A stretch of 51,599 bases of DNA from Lentisphaerota bacterium (lineage in GTDB: Bacteria > Verrucomicrobiota > Lentisphaeria > Victivallales > Victivallaceae). The position numbers and the translations under genes were made by a program. This document shows, in pieces, positions 34,301-43,779 of this stretch. Location: contig SUVS01000017.1 in NCBI GenBank assembly GCA_015061885.1, positions 1-51,599 on the forward strand, in the 5' to 3' direction. Under the pieces are notes generated by a model that saw nothing but the letters and a program-made list of their open reading frames with translations, made no database searches and had not been told where the DNA came from. Every line of letters starts with the position of its first letter. The first letter of the stretch is position 1.

Positions 34301-37300
34301 CTCTACCATTACCAATGGCAGATTCCAGGTCGGTATCGGTACTTATCAGGCTCCGGATTCCAAAGTCGATACGGTCAACGGCGTAACTGTTACGGTCAAA
34401 AACAATGCCCATATCGACACTATTGACGGCAGTGCGAGTCCGTTCGGTGCCTGGGTCGGCTCTGAATATTACGATAAGCAGGCCGATAAAGATGCGGCAA
34501 TGACCGATGCCAAATATACATTGAATATCCAGAATTCGATTGCTGAATTCGGTTATCTGCACATCTCCCATGATGGATTTTTGAATGTTACCGGTGATGC
34601 TGACGAACTGCACAATATAAATGCCACGGATTACTCTTTCCGTTCCGGTCAGCTCAATGTCAATGGTGTTGCCACCTTTGATAATGTTACTGCAATGGCG
34701 TTCAATGCCAATATATCCTGTGATAATGCTACCAAGACTCCCGGCAAACTGGTCGTTACCAACGGTGCAACATTCTATGCCAAACATGAGGATAACGGTC
34801 TGACTACCTCATTTGAAATTTGGAACAACGGTATTGTTGAAATCAGCAATAAGGCAACATTCTTTATGGGCGAGCATGATGCGGTACTCAATATTAAGAC
34901 TGCTGATGCCAAACTTATTGTCAACGATGCTACTCTCAAAGCCGGCGATATTACCAACAATGGTACGATCACTGTTGAAGGCGGTGCAAATGTTACTGCC
35001 GGAACCATTCTCAATGCCGGAACTATCACGGTTGACGGGAGGAGTTCGATTACCGCCAACGAAATTACCACCGAAGGTACGATCACCATCGACGGTGCCG
35101 GTTTTGCCGGTGGAACCAAAACGATCATTGACCTTGCCGCCGGCATTGATTTGACCGGTAAAGTAAATCTGGAAAACGGCGACGGTCTGACCATGATCAT
35201 CGACAAAGATTCTGGCGATGTCTATCTGACTGACGCAACTGAAGCAACCGTTTGGGTAAATGATGCCTACGAAGGTCTTGCCTACGGTACCGCCATCTCC
35301 GGCAAAGAAAAAACATACGCCGGAATCAATGCTTTCGGTCATATTGCCGATGCCATCCGCGAAGCCGCTGCAAATGACAAAATCGGTACTATCACGGTGG
35401 AAGAAGGTACTGCCGCAGAGTTGTACACCTTTGCAGTAAACGAACAGATCGTTTCCAATAATGCCAATGGTTTGATTGTCAACATGGGCAAGCATGGTGT
35501 AGGCTTTGATATTCACGGCGGCACAACGCTCAATGGCGAAACGACAGATGAAGATGTCGTTTCGTCTGTAATAGGTGGAGCTGTTACCATTGGCAAAAAT
35601 GTCAAGGTCTATGCTGACCAGTTGGCGGTCGATCCTAACAAAACGGCTGATATTCAGGGCTTACTTGATATTAACGGTGCTTATCTGTTCGGCGGTTCGG
35701 CTACGGTTGCCGGTACTCTGACCGTCAGCGAAAACTTCATCTTGCAGGGCGGTTATGGCAGTGTTCCTGTTTTGGATGTTAAGGCGGGCGGTGTATTCAG
35801 TGCCGCAAATCTCTATGCCTTTGATGGCGGAACGATCAATATTGATGGTTCCGCGACGGTTGATAATATCGAAGCCGAAGATACGGTTACGGTCGGTGCA
35901 ACCGGTAAATTGGATATTGCCGAAAGCATGAATGTCAGTAAGTTTATCAATAAGAGTGAACATCTCTTTGACGGTTACACCGCCGTTATCGGCGAAATGA
36001 CCAACGAAGGCTCTGCTGAAATCAGTTCCGGCAAACTCACAGTTACCGATTTGAGCAATACCGGTGGTTTCAAAGTAACCGGCAAAAGCACTCTGGAAAT
36101 CGACACGCTTACCGGCAACGCCATCGAAGTAACCGGCGGCGGTCTGAAAGACTCCACTGTCGGTGGTAACATTCTGGTAACCGGCGATGCGGCTTTTGAT
36201 GGCGACAATGCATTTGGTAATGTCAAAGTTACCAATGGAGCGGAATTGATAATCAATGGTACTCTGACCGGAGCCGGAACCTATATCGGTGTTGGTGATG
36301 ATGCTGTAGAGGGTTACTACGGTATTGCCAATGGCGAAACTGCCGGCGGTTCGGTTATTATCAACGGTAATGTCGATGTCGTACAGGTCAATGCCAACGG
36401 CGGCGGTTATGTGGAAGTTGCCGAAAAAGCCACTTTGACCACCCAGATTATCTGTGTTGAAAACGGCAGTCTTGCCGATGCCGAGATTGCCGCCGGTGAC
36501 AAACTTACTGTTGCCGCTAAAGGCGTAGTCAATACCTCCGACCTCTATGTGCAGGGCGGCGGCGAACTTGATGTAGTGGGCCAAGTCAATGTTATCGGTC
36601 ATTACAACAATATTTCCGGTATCTATGTCAACTACGGCGTGACCAATGTCAGCGGTACAATGAGTGTTACCAACGATGCCTCCTGCGGCGAAAGCCAGAT
36701 CGGTAATGTCAAGTTCGATAACAGCAAGATCAAGCTGAACATCCTCGATGGTGGTGTGTTCAATCTGAACACCTCTGATGGTAAGACGGATGCCGCCGCC
36801 AAGCTCAACATCGTTGCCGGTGCTGAACTGAATATCAATGAAGGCGGTACTTTCAACAGCGATAAAGTCAGTGTGGTAGTCAATAACGGTACGGTCAATG
36901 TTGACGGTACAGCCAATATCAACGGCTCGATGACCAACGATGGTGCAGTTGTGGTCGATGGTACTGCCAATGTTAAAACTCTCACCAACAATGGTACGGT
37001 AACTGTCAATGGCGTATATAACGGCAATAACCAGTTTACCAACGGCGGCAGTCTGACTGTTGACGGCGGTGAATTCAATGTCAGAGATCTGGTCAATGGT
37101 TCGGTCAATCCCGGAACCATAGAGCTGAAAAATGAAGCGGAATTGAATGTATTCGGTACGCTTTCCAACAGCTATAACGGCACGATCACCATTGAAGCCG
37201 GAAGTCTGATCACCGTTGACAAATTTGTCAACAATGGTATAATCGATATATCGGTAAAAGGTGATGGGGTCTGGCTGGTCATTGACGGCAAAGAAGGCAT

Positions 37301-40300
37301 GAGCAACTTCGGCAAGGTAACGGTCAACGGCGTTGTTCAAGATGGACTCATGTACACCGACAAAGACAATGGCGACCTCTATCTGGTCAACACCAGGAGC
37401 GATGCACTGTACTTCAACAGTGAATGGGATGCAAGTCTGGCGGCATCGCTCGGTGCCAATACCTTCAAAGATACTGTGATTGGCGACACTGCCGTGGAAA
37501 TCAAAGACGGCGTGAATGCAATCAAGTTCTATAACGGTTCTTACAGTGATTACACTGTCAGCAAGGATAAGGATGTGGCGATCGCAACGCTCGAAGATGC
37601 GATCAAACTCAACTTGACTGCCGAAGGTGCTTTGACGGTCGAAACCGGTACCAGGTTTGAACTGGATGCAGACTCCACGCTGACCATAACCGAAAACGGT
37701 TCTGTAACCATCGAAGCCGGAGATAAAGATAAAGCCATCGCCGCCGCTGAACTGAATGCCGGTAATATCGTCAACGCCGGTTCTGTAACGGTCAATGGCG
37801 TTATGTCCGGCAATGTTGATAACAGCGGTTCGGTAACGGTCAATGGCTCCGCTACCGGCAATATGACCAACAGTGGCACGCTGATTCTCAACAGCGAAGA
37901 AAGCATTTTTGCCGACTTCAGCAACAGCGGTACGGTCGAAATCGGCGAAAACGGCAAGTTTACTGCCACTGACGACTTTGTCAGCGAAGGCAAATTTGTG
38001 GTGAATGTTGCCGAAGATATGGCTGGTGCCAAGCTCGTGATAGATCTGGCGGAAGGCGGTGCTTACAGCTGGAACGCTGACGATATCGAATTCAATGTTG
38101 CCGATGGCATGAACGCGTTCTACGATGCCGACGGCGATGTGGCGGTCAGCAATGCCTCGATGGCAACTTATGAATTCAATAAAGCATGGGCCGAAAGCGA
38201 ACTTGCCGATCTGGTCGATGGCGAAGCGGGTAAGAGTGGTTTCTACTACGACATCAATGCATTTGATGATACCGCCGCTCTGACCGGTCAGCAGAAAGAT
38301 GCCGCCGGCAAACTTCTGGCGGAAAAGCTGGCTTTCTATGCCGGTGAATATGCTGACTTGCCTCTCGAACAGGATATGATCCTTGAGTCCAAAGCAGATG
38401 GCGTTGCCCAAATGAACCTGACCAGCACCAATGTTGTAAGCGTCAATACCAAATTCAACATGGCGGGCTCGCTTGCTCTTAACGGCGAAACAGCCGCGTT
38501 GAATGTAGCAGAAAAAGCCACTGCCACATTCGATAAGATCGTTCTCGACGATGCCGCAACTGCTGTAAGCAATATCAACGGTAATTTGAATGTTGCCAAT
38601 GATATGCAAGTACGCAATATGAATATTGCCGCTACTGCCGCAGTTGTTGCCAAATCGGTCAGCGTGCTTGAAAACACCGGAGTCAATGTCAAAGGCTCCT
38701 TGAGTGTTGAAGATATGCAGATTGCTGATAATGCCACAGTCAATGTCAGCGGCGTACACGGCAAACTGACGATTGATAAAACCTCTGAAACAAAGGCAAA
38801 GGCAACGATAGCAGCTGATGCAACTTTGAATATTACCGACAGTGCGGTATTCACCTGCACCGGAGTGGTTGACAACAATGGTTGCATCAATGTCAGCAAT
38901 GCTTCTGTAACCGGCAAGGGCAAGATCAACAATACCGGCAGTGGCGTGATCACCATTTCCGGAGTATCCTCCTTTGATACCACGATCACCGGTTCCGGTG
39001 CGATCCGTTTGCTGAACAATGCAACAATCGCCGGAACGCTTACCATTGGCGGCGAAGTCGATGCAAACGGCAAGAAGATCGACACGATGCTCTTTGTGGA
39101 AAGAAATGGTTATCTGGCCGCAAATGCAAACTTTACCGGTAAACTCAACGGTATGTACATGTATATCGGCGGTAGCGGCAATACCATTAAACTTGATGAC
39201 GAAAGCACCATTACTCTGATGGTTGCCGACAAGACCGTCTTCGGTGAAGATGACGACCTTGCTTCGGTGGTTATCAAGGGTAACGGCAAGAATGTCGTCC
39301 TGACTGCCGCTGACAGTGCATTGAATGGCAATAAACTCGAAAATCTGAAGTTGAATATTACAGCGGCAGATGGTTGGGTCGCGGCGGATATTGCACTTGA
39401 AAATATCCTCTCCATCAACGGCAAAGAGCTTGTCAATGATAACGGTATCTTCTATTACGAAGACGATAACGGTATCCGGCAGTTTGTTACCCGTGTGGAA
39501 GACGAAGGCAAGTACGGTATTAATATCACCTCCGGTGCCGCTACGATCTACGAGGTCGGTAACATCACGATCAAGGAAGGCAGCGATAAACTTGCCAATG
39601 TCAATGTGGTGATGAAAGAAGGCAAAACTTCCTTCACTGTCAAGAACGGCAAGAAAGATGTCAGGATGAATTTTGCGGTCGGCAGTATCCTCAAGAGCGA
39701 TCTGGGCGGCAGCAATAAAGTAGCGTTCGGCAATTATAACGATGTTGAAGTCAATGGTGCGATCGAAAGTATCAACAGCCTGTCCATCGGTAACAATTCG
39801 TTTGTTGACATCGATGGCAATATCACCGGTCAGAACACCAACGATACAGTCAAGATCGGTGCTGACAGCGAAGTCGAGATCGGCGGTTATGTTGATCTGG
39901 AAGGCGGCAAGAACAAGTTCAGTGTCGGTGCCAGAAGCGAAGTAACTGTCGCCGGCAGTATAAGCGGCATTGCTGACCTCAATGTTGCTTCCGGCAAAAA
40001 GGCCAAGAAAGACGGCTCCGGTGCTGATTGGACTGATGTTACGATCAATGGCAACTATGTGGCCGCTGAAATGAACAACAAGCTGACCATCGGCAACTAT
40101 GTGAACTTTACGCTGGGCAGTGTCAACGGCGTGAGCATCGACAATGGCGGTGTAGCCAGTGCCACCGGTACCACGGTCAAGGTCGGTACTGAATCGGTTG
40201 TAAAGATCGCTGGCAGTGCCAACGGTATCGCCGGAGTCACCACCGGCAAGCAGTCCTATGTGGTCTTCGGTACCGAAACGGTAGATAACGCCGGCAAGGT

Positions 40301-41150
40301 AACCGCTTTTGCCGGTGCAGATATCGAAGGATCTGACAAGAACAACAAGCTCTCAACCGGTGCTGAATCAACCTTCAAGGCCAGGGATATTGATCTTTGC
40401 GGCGGCAAGAACAGCATAGTAACCGGTAAGATGTCTGATTTCGTTGCCGGAAACATCGACAATGTCCAGACTGTAACGGTTGGCAGCCAGAGCAGCTTTA
40501 AGGTCGGTGCTATTGACAATGTGAACAAGTTCACAGTGAACAAAGGTAAAGCCGCTTCCAAGAAAGCCGGTGCAGTTCTGACCGATGTCGTTGTCAATGG
40601 TAATGTTACAATGACCACCGGTAAGGATTCATTCACCGTCGGTAACGACAGCAATGTCCTTGTCAGTGGCAACATCAGCTTCGGCGATGGAAAAGATACC
40701 CTCTCGCTCGGCAAGAACTCCAAGCTGGCAGTCAATGATATTACCGGTATGGAAGTGTTCAAGGCTTCCGCCGGAGCAACTCTCATTGTCTGGAACGGTA
40801 AAGGTAACGATGTGAACTTTGACAGCGTTACCGGCTCCTGGAACAAAGCAACGATCATTGACTACGAAGGCGATATTGAGCTGAACGATACCGGCTACGG
40901 TTATGTCTATGCCAACGAAAAAGACTGCTATGATCTGAAGATCGCGGATGGTGTGAAACTGACCGACTTCTCTGATGACATGGAAGTAACCTATGCAGTC
41001 CTTGAGGATGGTGTCTGGAGCGAATTCAAGACCTATACCGAAGGTATGGAACTGGCCGCCGGAACTTACCGCTTCGAAGTCGGAGTTGCTGGCGAATACG
41101 AAAAGCTGGAAAAGAAAACTTACAGCTTTACCGTTGCAGAGCTTGCATAA
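31362..41150 (+). CDS. Giant beta-helix surface/adhesin-like protein, 3262 residues
   Basis: One uninterrupted frame, rich in Gly, Asn, Val, Thr and Asp and poor in Cys, made of short coils such as ITVEGGANVTAGTILNAGTI and VNGSATGNMTNSGTLILN that indicate a parallel beta-helix. A recurring non-helix module (hydrophobic-N-x-x-W/Y, then G-x-N-x-F, then a G-x-Y/A close) appears near residues 355 (IYAGEWA...GINVFAD), 1296 (VWVNDAYEG...GINAFGH), 2014 (LYFNSEWDA) and 2267 (YEFNKAWAE...YDINAFDD). The last 600 residues are GGKNKFSVG/GKDTLSLG-type units, ending in a small domain closing YSFTVAELA. No signal peptide, sortase motif or barrel is visible; export by a type I system is a guess. AAGGA precedes the start. 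Confidence 0.85.
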   Translation: MATITTENGVTIVTGATAADTGWGAFTPGSSYFCANGLEVTVSERTDSQSGYTVSWTHEGVAYSQDLTADVVLIGGGWNTEVASASIIMNGGTVNDVYGGGVTADADVTGDISVVVNGGNIVHLNGAGGCGSVGGNVNMVVGGEEGGPNISTNIIGGGWFEGADVAGDVTITLKNGQLGTVPGADGYPCTLMSGGGVFADVAGKVTINIEDGNWYAIVAGGAMISGNVGSTEINMNGGTVTQINGAAADYYTDGDIGSVGSAEINVAGGTVLDAVVGGSVCRGEVTDSVEINVTGGVINTLGGPEGIIGGSQWVDITGTTSVNVTTTGENAPVINGSIAKADDFAFNGEAVKMNTIYAGEWATDLTAGIIGGINVFADVSEAMKVVENNGIIKIAGTANLTGESGVIAPWGEGTDAGVVALYELDGKTVTWTADSEAVIDVAVRHIVLHGEGTLNISKNVVLDYQQAPAGGAGESLFVIGSFWAGDDATEKVTVNLDGKIVVGDVALSGDNGSVKVRHNGVLNVSKTASIDADYSIRVRGGVLNVVGTGKDAEEAQLKSQRLEINGAGIEGGAASVVNIKDSYVSITYGGGDIADSFDMQNNRDYGYAKEFNFENSRVETGTLKLGDSVTVFKGKDSDFTINKNVTNAATINLEGSTFDVAGTVTNSGSINVAGKKTSKLDFTFADASTNKLVNVHGGGLEDSSFNGNMLVTGDAAVVGENTVDGIAKVVNGATLTVADEATLTVNKIALGEDNYGTLDVGEADEYAQKGGKLEVEGTLWGTGENGWGLNINVDANASMEIKDGAYVQASQIAVEDGGIEMTLADKAGYLKIADGSTLDVKYLKAFGRGEIDIEGDVYLNNDSHNETNFSLQVGHATLGNGTVNINSTGSVTGNGYNAKVFNGSELNIKGGSLNLYQHTDGRSGILQNDGIIDVSGASTINVAKVQGDGWIYMNGASVGADTNLVGANVRFASGSNVVDGSTITNGRFQVGIGTYQAPDSKVDTVNGVTVTVKNNAHIDTIDGSASPFGAWVGSEYYDKQADKDAAMTDAKYTLNIQNSIAEFGYLHISHDGFLNVTGDADELHNINATDYSFRSGQLNVNGVATFDNVTAMAFNANISCDNATKTPGKLVVTNGATFYAKHEDNGLTTSFEIWNNGIVEISNKATFFMGEHDAVLNIKTADAKLIVNDATLKAGDITNNGTITVEGGANVTAGTILNAGTITVDGRSSITANEITTEGTITIDGAGFAGGTKTIIDLAAGIDLTGKVNLENGDGLTMIIDKDSGDVYLTDATEATVWVNDAYEGLAYGTAISGKEKTYAGINAFGHIADAIREAAANDKIGTITVEEGTAAELYTFAVNEQIVSNNANGLIVNMGKHGVGFDIHGGTTLNGETTDEDVVSSVIGGAVTIGKNVKVYADQLAVDPNKTADIQGLLDINGAYLFGGSATVAGTLTVSENFILQGGYGSVPVLDVKAGGVFSAANLYAFDGGTINIDGSATVDNIEAEDTVTVGATGKLDIAESMNVSKFINKSEHLFDGYTAVIGEMTNEGSAEISSGKLTVTDLSNTGGFKVTGKSTLEIDTLTGNAIEVTGGGLKDSTVGGNILVTGDAAFDGDNAFGNVKVTNGAELIINGTLTGAGTYIGVGDDAVEGYYGIANGETAGGSVIINGNVDVVQVNANGGGYVEVAEKATLTTQIICVENGSLADAEIAAGDKLTVAAKGVVNTSDLYVQGGGELDVVGQVNVIGHYNNISGIYVNYGVTNVSGTMSVTNDASCGESQIGNVKFDNSKIKLNILDGGVFNLNTSDGKTDAAAKLNIVAGAELNINEGGTFNSDKVSVVVNNGTVNVDGTANINGSMTNDGAVVVDGTANVKTLTNNGTVTVNGVYNGNNQFTNGGSLTVDGGEFNVRDLVNGSVNPGTIELKNEAELNVFGTLSNSYNGTITIEAGSLITVDKFVNNGIIDISVKGDGVWLVIDGKEGMSNFGKVTVNGVVQDGLMYTDKDNGDLYLVNTRSDALYFNSEWDASLAASLGANTFKDTVIGDTAVEIKDGVNAIKFYNGSYSDYTVSKDKDVAIATLEDAIKLNLTAEGALTVETGTRFELDADSTLTITENGSVTIEAGDKDKAIAAAELNAGNIVNAGSVTVNGVMSGNVDNSGSVTVNGSATGNMTNSGTLILNSEESIFADFSNSGTVEIGENGKFTATDDFVSEGKFVVNVAEDMAGAKLVIDLAEGGAYSWNADDIEFNVADGMNAFYDADGDVAVSNASMATYEFNKAWAESELADLVDGEAGKSGFYYDINAFDDTAALTGQQKDAAGKLLAEKLAFYAGEYADLPLEQDMILESKADGVAQMNLTSTNVVSVNTKFNMAGSLALNGETAALNVAEKATATFDKIVLDDAATAVSNINGNLNVANDMQVRNMNIAATAAVVAKSVSVLENTGVNVKGSLSVEDMQIADNATVNVSGVHGKLTIDKTSETKAKATIAADATLNITDSAVFTCTGVVDNNGCINVSNASVTGKGKINNTGSGVITISGVSSFDTTITGSGAIRLLNNATIAGTLTIGGEVDANGKKIDTMLFVERNGYLAANANFTGKLNGMYMYIGGSGNTIKLDDESTITLMVADKTVFGEDDDLASVVIKGNGKNVVLTAADSALNGNKLENLKLNITAADGWVAADIALENILSINGKELVNDNGIFYYEDDNGIRQFVTRVEDEGKYGINITSGAATIYEVGNITIKEGSDKLANVNVVMKEGKTSFTVKNGKKDVRMNFAVGSILKSDLGGSNKVAFGNYNDVEVNGAIESINSLSIGNNSFVDIDGNITGQNTNDTVKIGADSEVEIGGYVDLEGGKNKFSVGARSEVTVAGSISGIADLNVASGKKAKKDGSGADWTDVTINGNYVAAEMNNKLTIGNYVNFTLGSVNGVSIDNGGVASATGTTVKVGTESVVKIAGSANGIAGVTTGKQSYVVFGTETVDNAGKVTAFAGADIEGSDKNNKLSTGAESTFKARDIDLCGGKNSIVTGKMSDFVAGNIDNVQTVTVGSQSSFKVGAIDNVNKFTVNKGKAASKKAGAVLTDVVVNGNVTMTTGKDSFTVGNDSNVLVSGNISFGDGKDTLSLGKNSKLAVNDITGMEVFKASAGATLIVWNGKGNDVNFDSVTGSWNKATIIDYEGDIELNDTGYGYVYANEKDCYDLKIADGVKLTDFSDDMEVTYAVLEDGVWSEFKTYTEGMELAAGTYRFEVGVAGEYEKLEKKTYSFTVAELA

Positions 41151-41172
41151 TCCATAAAGTTTAACTTAAGGC

Positions 41173-41210
41173 AAAACCGCCGCACGATGAAAAAGTGCGG
41201 CGGTTTTTTT
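41173..41210 (+). terminator. Terminator of the giant gene
   Basis: AAACCGCCGCAC pairs perfectly with GTGCGGCGGTTT around GATGAAAAA, then seven T residues. Confidence 0.92.
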
Positions 41211-41261
41211 ATCTTTCGTGATCTTTAGACAATAAAAATAATCACATGTGGGGTTTTGAGA

Positions 41262-41289
41262 TTGAAAAAAAGCGGAAATGTGCTATATT
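41262..41289 (+). promoter_or_regulatory. Promoter of guaB
   Basis: TTGAAA (41262-41267), spacer 16, TATATT (41284-41289) preceded by TGC (extended -10). The leader would be about 210 bases and contains the hairpin element 41322-41485. Confidence 0.6.
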
Positions 41290-41321
41290 AAATTGTAACA
41301 TTGTATAAATATAAATCAAAA

Positions 41322-41485
41322 GAGGCAATTAAAAAACTCCTCAAAAGTCGTCAAAGACATAACCTTCGCCCTGTAAAAGGAGCGTTTTCAGCTGTTACCA
41401 CAGCGGGTAGCAGCCCAAAACTACCTTTCACCGTGCAGTGGTTTTGTTCTTTGCCTTTGTTTTGAATGATTTTTTTAATTACCTC
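41322..41485 (+). repeat. Hairpin element, copy 2 (guaB leader)
   Basis: Ends GAGGCAATTAAAAAA and TTTTTTAATTACCTC pair with one mismatch. The inner words CCTCAAAA.TCGTCAAAG.C, ATAACCTTCGCC, and TTTGTYTTGAATGA match copy 1 (8622-8700), but about 85 extra bases (about 41371-41453) are inserted after ATAACCTTCGCC. The insert contains its own short pairings (for example CAAAAC with GTTTTG). It ends 21 bases before the guaB ATG. Confidence 0.75.
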
Positions 41486-41506
41486 AAAAAACTGCCGGAG
41501 TGTAAG

Positions 41507-43003
41507 ATGAATAAATTTCTTGAAGAATTCATGGCTGCCTACAAGTTTGAAGGGCTTACTTTTGACGATGTGTCGCTGATAACACAGTACGCAGATTTTC
41601 TGCCCTACGAAACCAGTGTGGAAAGCCGCTTTTCCCGTAATGTGAAACTGAACATCCCCTTTGCATCGGCGGCAATGGATACTGTTACCGAAGGAGCTAT
41701 GGCTATTGCGATGGCACGCCTGGGCGGTATCGGGGTGATTCACAAGAATTTGAGCGTAGTTCGTCAGGTGGAAGAAGTCCGCAAGGTCAAACTTTATCTT
41801 AACGGTATCATCGAAAATCCCGCAGTTTTCAGCCCCGACATGACCGTGGCGGAAATGCTGGAAGAAAAACGCAACAAACAGTACAAATTTTCCGGTTTTC
41901 CGATCGTGGATAACAACGGTAAACTGCTGGGGATTTTTACCTCACGCGATCTCAAATTCCTGACCCATTATGATATGAAAATCGGCGACGTGATGCAGAA
42001 AAGCGTTATCACCGCCCCGCAGGGAACCACTTTGCAGGATGCTTATAAGATCATGCTCGACAAACATGTCGGTAAACTGCCCACCGTGGATGCCGATGGC
42101 AAACTGACCGGGCTTTACAGCTATCAGGATGTGCGTACTTTGCTGGAAAATGAAGAACCCGACTACAACCGCGACAGCCGCCACAAACTGCGGGTCGCCG
42201 CCGCTATCGGTCCCTATGATATGGAGCGTGCCGAAGCATTGGTCAAAGCCGGTGTTGATGTTATGGTGCTGGATACAGCTCATGGCGACAGCAAAGGCGT
42301 TATTGAATCGGTTGCCGAGTTCAAGAAAGCATTTGGCGATAAGGTCGATGTTGTTGCCGGTAACGTGGCGACTGCCGAAGCGGCAAAGGCTCTTGCCGAT
42401 GCCGGTGCTGACGGCGTGAAAGTCGGTATCGGGCCCGGTTCGATTTGTACCACCCGCGTGGTGGCCGGGGTTGGCGTGCCGCAGGTTACGGCGGTATTCA
42501 ATGCCGCTAAAGTTCTGCCGAAAGATGTCCCGGTTATTGCTGACGGCGGTATCAAACAATCCGGCGATATTGCCAAAGCATTGGCCTTCGGTGCCAGTTC
42601 GGTGATGATGGGTTCTGCTCTGGCTGGTACGGCTGAAAGTACCGGCGAAGTTACACTGCATCAGGGCCGGCGTTATGTTATCTACCGCGGTATGGGCAGT
42701 CTGGAAGCTATGAAAACCGGCAAAGCCAGCCGTGAGCGTTATGGTCAGCAGGATGTGGATACCGATAAGAAGCTCGTTCCGCAGGGTATCGAAGGCTTGG
42801 TGCCGTATCGCGGCCCGGTTGCCGATGTGGTGTTCCAGATGGTCGGCGGCTTGCGTTATTCGTTGGGCTACTGCGGAGCCAGAACCATTCCTGAATTGCA
42901 GGAAAAAGCCCGTGTTATCCGGGTTACTGCCGCCGGTTTGCGTGAAGCTCATCCGCACGATGTAACCATGCTCAAGGATGCCCCGAACTACTCATCCAAT
43001 TGA
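41507..43003 (+). CDS. guaB: IMP dehydrogenase
   Basis: A 498-residue enzyme that oxidises IMP to XMP, the committed step to GTP, in the cytoplasm. [18 protein letters not shown] opens the barrel; about 100-215 is the CBS pair ([40 protein letters not shown]); the catalytic cysteine is about Cys314 in [29 protein letters not shown] and [16 protein letters not shown] follow, then the flap region near RYGQQDV. Full length with all key residues. CCGGAG precedes ATG 41507; the open frame upstream to 41438 belongs to the hairpin element. It is followed by its own terminator. Confidence 0.97.
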   Translation: MNKFLEEFMAAYKFEGLTFDDVSLITQYADFLPYETSVESRFSRNVKLNIPFASAAMDTVTEGAMAIAMARLGGIGVIHKNLSVVRQVEEVRKVKLYLNGIIENPAVFSPDMTVAEMLEEKRNKQYKFSGFPIVDNNGKLLGIFTSRDLKFLTHYDMKIGDVMQKSVITAPQGTTLQDAYKIMLDKHVGKLPTVDADGKLTGLYSYQDVRTLLENEEPDYNRDSRHKLRVAAAIGPYDMERAEALVKAGVDVMVLDTAHGDSKGVIESVAEFKKAFGDKVDVVAGNVATAEAAKALADAGADGVKVGIGPGSICTTRVVAGVGVPQVTAVFNAAKVLPKDVPVIADGGIKQSGDIAKALAFGASSVMMGSALAGTAESTGEVTLHQGRRYVIYRGMGSLEAMKTGKASRERYGQQDVDTDKKLVPQGIEGLVPYRGPVADVVFQMVGGLRYSLGYCGARTIPELQEKARVIRVTAAGLREAHPHDVTMLKDAPNYSSN

Positions 43004-43020
43004 GTCTGAATATATTATCT

Positions 43021-43053
43021 GCCGCCGGGAGTTGATTTTCCGGCGGTTTTTTT
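43021..43053 (+). terminator. Terminator of guaB
   Basis: GCCGCCGG pairs with CCGGCGG around GAGTTGATTTT, then seven T residues. Confidence 0.85.
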
Positions 43054-43068
43054 GACGGGAATAAAAAG

Positions 43069-43713
43069 ATGATAAAACTTGTGGCTTTTGATTTTGACGG
43101 TACGCTTGCCGACAGCGTGGATTTCTGCCTGGCGTGTTTTGATAAAGTTTTTGAAAAATTTATGGGCGATAAAGCTCCGACGCGGGAAGATATTTACCAG
43201 ACATTCGGCATGAACGAACCGGGCGTGATCCGTTATTTTATGGGTGGTTTTGTGCCGGAAGCCGAAGAATATTTTTATCAGCTGCACCGCGATTTGCATA
43301 AAGAATGGTGTTCGGATCTTTATCCGGGATGCCGTGGATTGCTGGATTTTCTGCAAAGTAAGGCATTGCCGATGACGATCCTGACCGGACGATCGGAAAC
43401 TACCTGCCGTATATCGCTGGAAGTTCTGAAGCTGGAAAAATACTTTGTTGATATGCAGAACGGTTCGCCGGAAAAGAATGATAAGGCAAGCCAGATGCTT
43501 AATCTGCTGAAAAAGTTTGATTTGCAGCCGGAGGAAATGGTCTATGTGGGCGATGCGGTTTCCGATGCCGAAGCCGCACAGCGGGCAGGGGTGAAGTGCC
43601 TTTCTGCGGCGTGGGCAAAGTCGGCACGGATTGCGGAACTTGAGAAAATAAATCCGGGACTGGTCTTTACCGCAGTAGCTGATATGCAAAAATATCTTGC
43701 CGAACGGATTTAA
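43069..43713 (+). CDS. HAD-superfamily phosphatase, phosphoglycolate-phosphatase-like
   Basis: A 214-residue haloacid dehalogenase-type hydrolase. Motif I is AFDFDGTLADS (nucleophile Asp8, acid Asp10), motif II is the LTGRSE region, motif III the Lys near KNDKASQML and motif IV VYVGDAVSDAEAA. The helical cap (residues about 15-80) is of the C1 type found in Gph/PGPase-like enzymes. The substrate cannot be told. It starts 16 bases after the guaB terminator and ends at a bidirectional terminator. Confidence 0.88.
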   Translation: MIKLVAFDFDGTLADSVDFCLACFDKVFEKFMGDKAPTREDIYQTFGMNEPGVIRYFMGGFVPEAEEYFYQLHRDLHKEWCSDLYPGCRGLLDFLQSKALPMTILTGRSETTCRISLEVLKLEKYFVDMQNGSPEKNDKASQMLNLLKKFDLQPEEMVYVGDAVSDAEAAQRAGVKCLSAAWAKSARIAELEKINPGLVFTAVADMQKYLAERI

Positions 43714-43726
43714 GGTTCAGTCTGCA

Positions 43727-43767
43727 ATAAAAAAAGCCATGCCGGAAATACCAGCATGGCTTTTTTT
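43727..43767. terminator. Bidirectional terminator
   Basis: AAAAAAAGCCATGC pairs perfectly with GCATGGCTTTTTTT around CGGAAATACCA. It serves the HAD gene on the plus strand and the prepilin gene (ending 43780) on the minus strand. Confidence 0.92.
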
Positions 43768-43779
43768 AGCGGACAATAT

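Noticed and set aside
35661..38759. 1032-codon open frame antisense to the giant gene, and others such as 31320-32915
   Set aside because: The sense strand codon pattern (GGY, AAY, GTY-rich) avoids stops on the opposite strand; the antisense proteins are low-complexity Ile/Asp/Asn mixtures without starts, ribosome sites or family motifs.
41290..41506. Purine riboswitch in the guaB leader
   Set aside because: The conserved loop and junction words of known purine riboswitches are not visible, and the same element precedes an unrelated GH28 gene.
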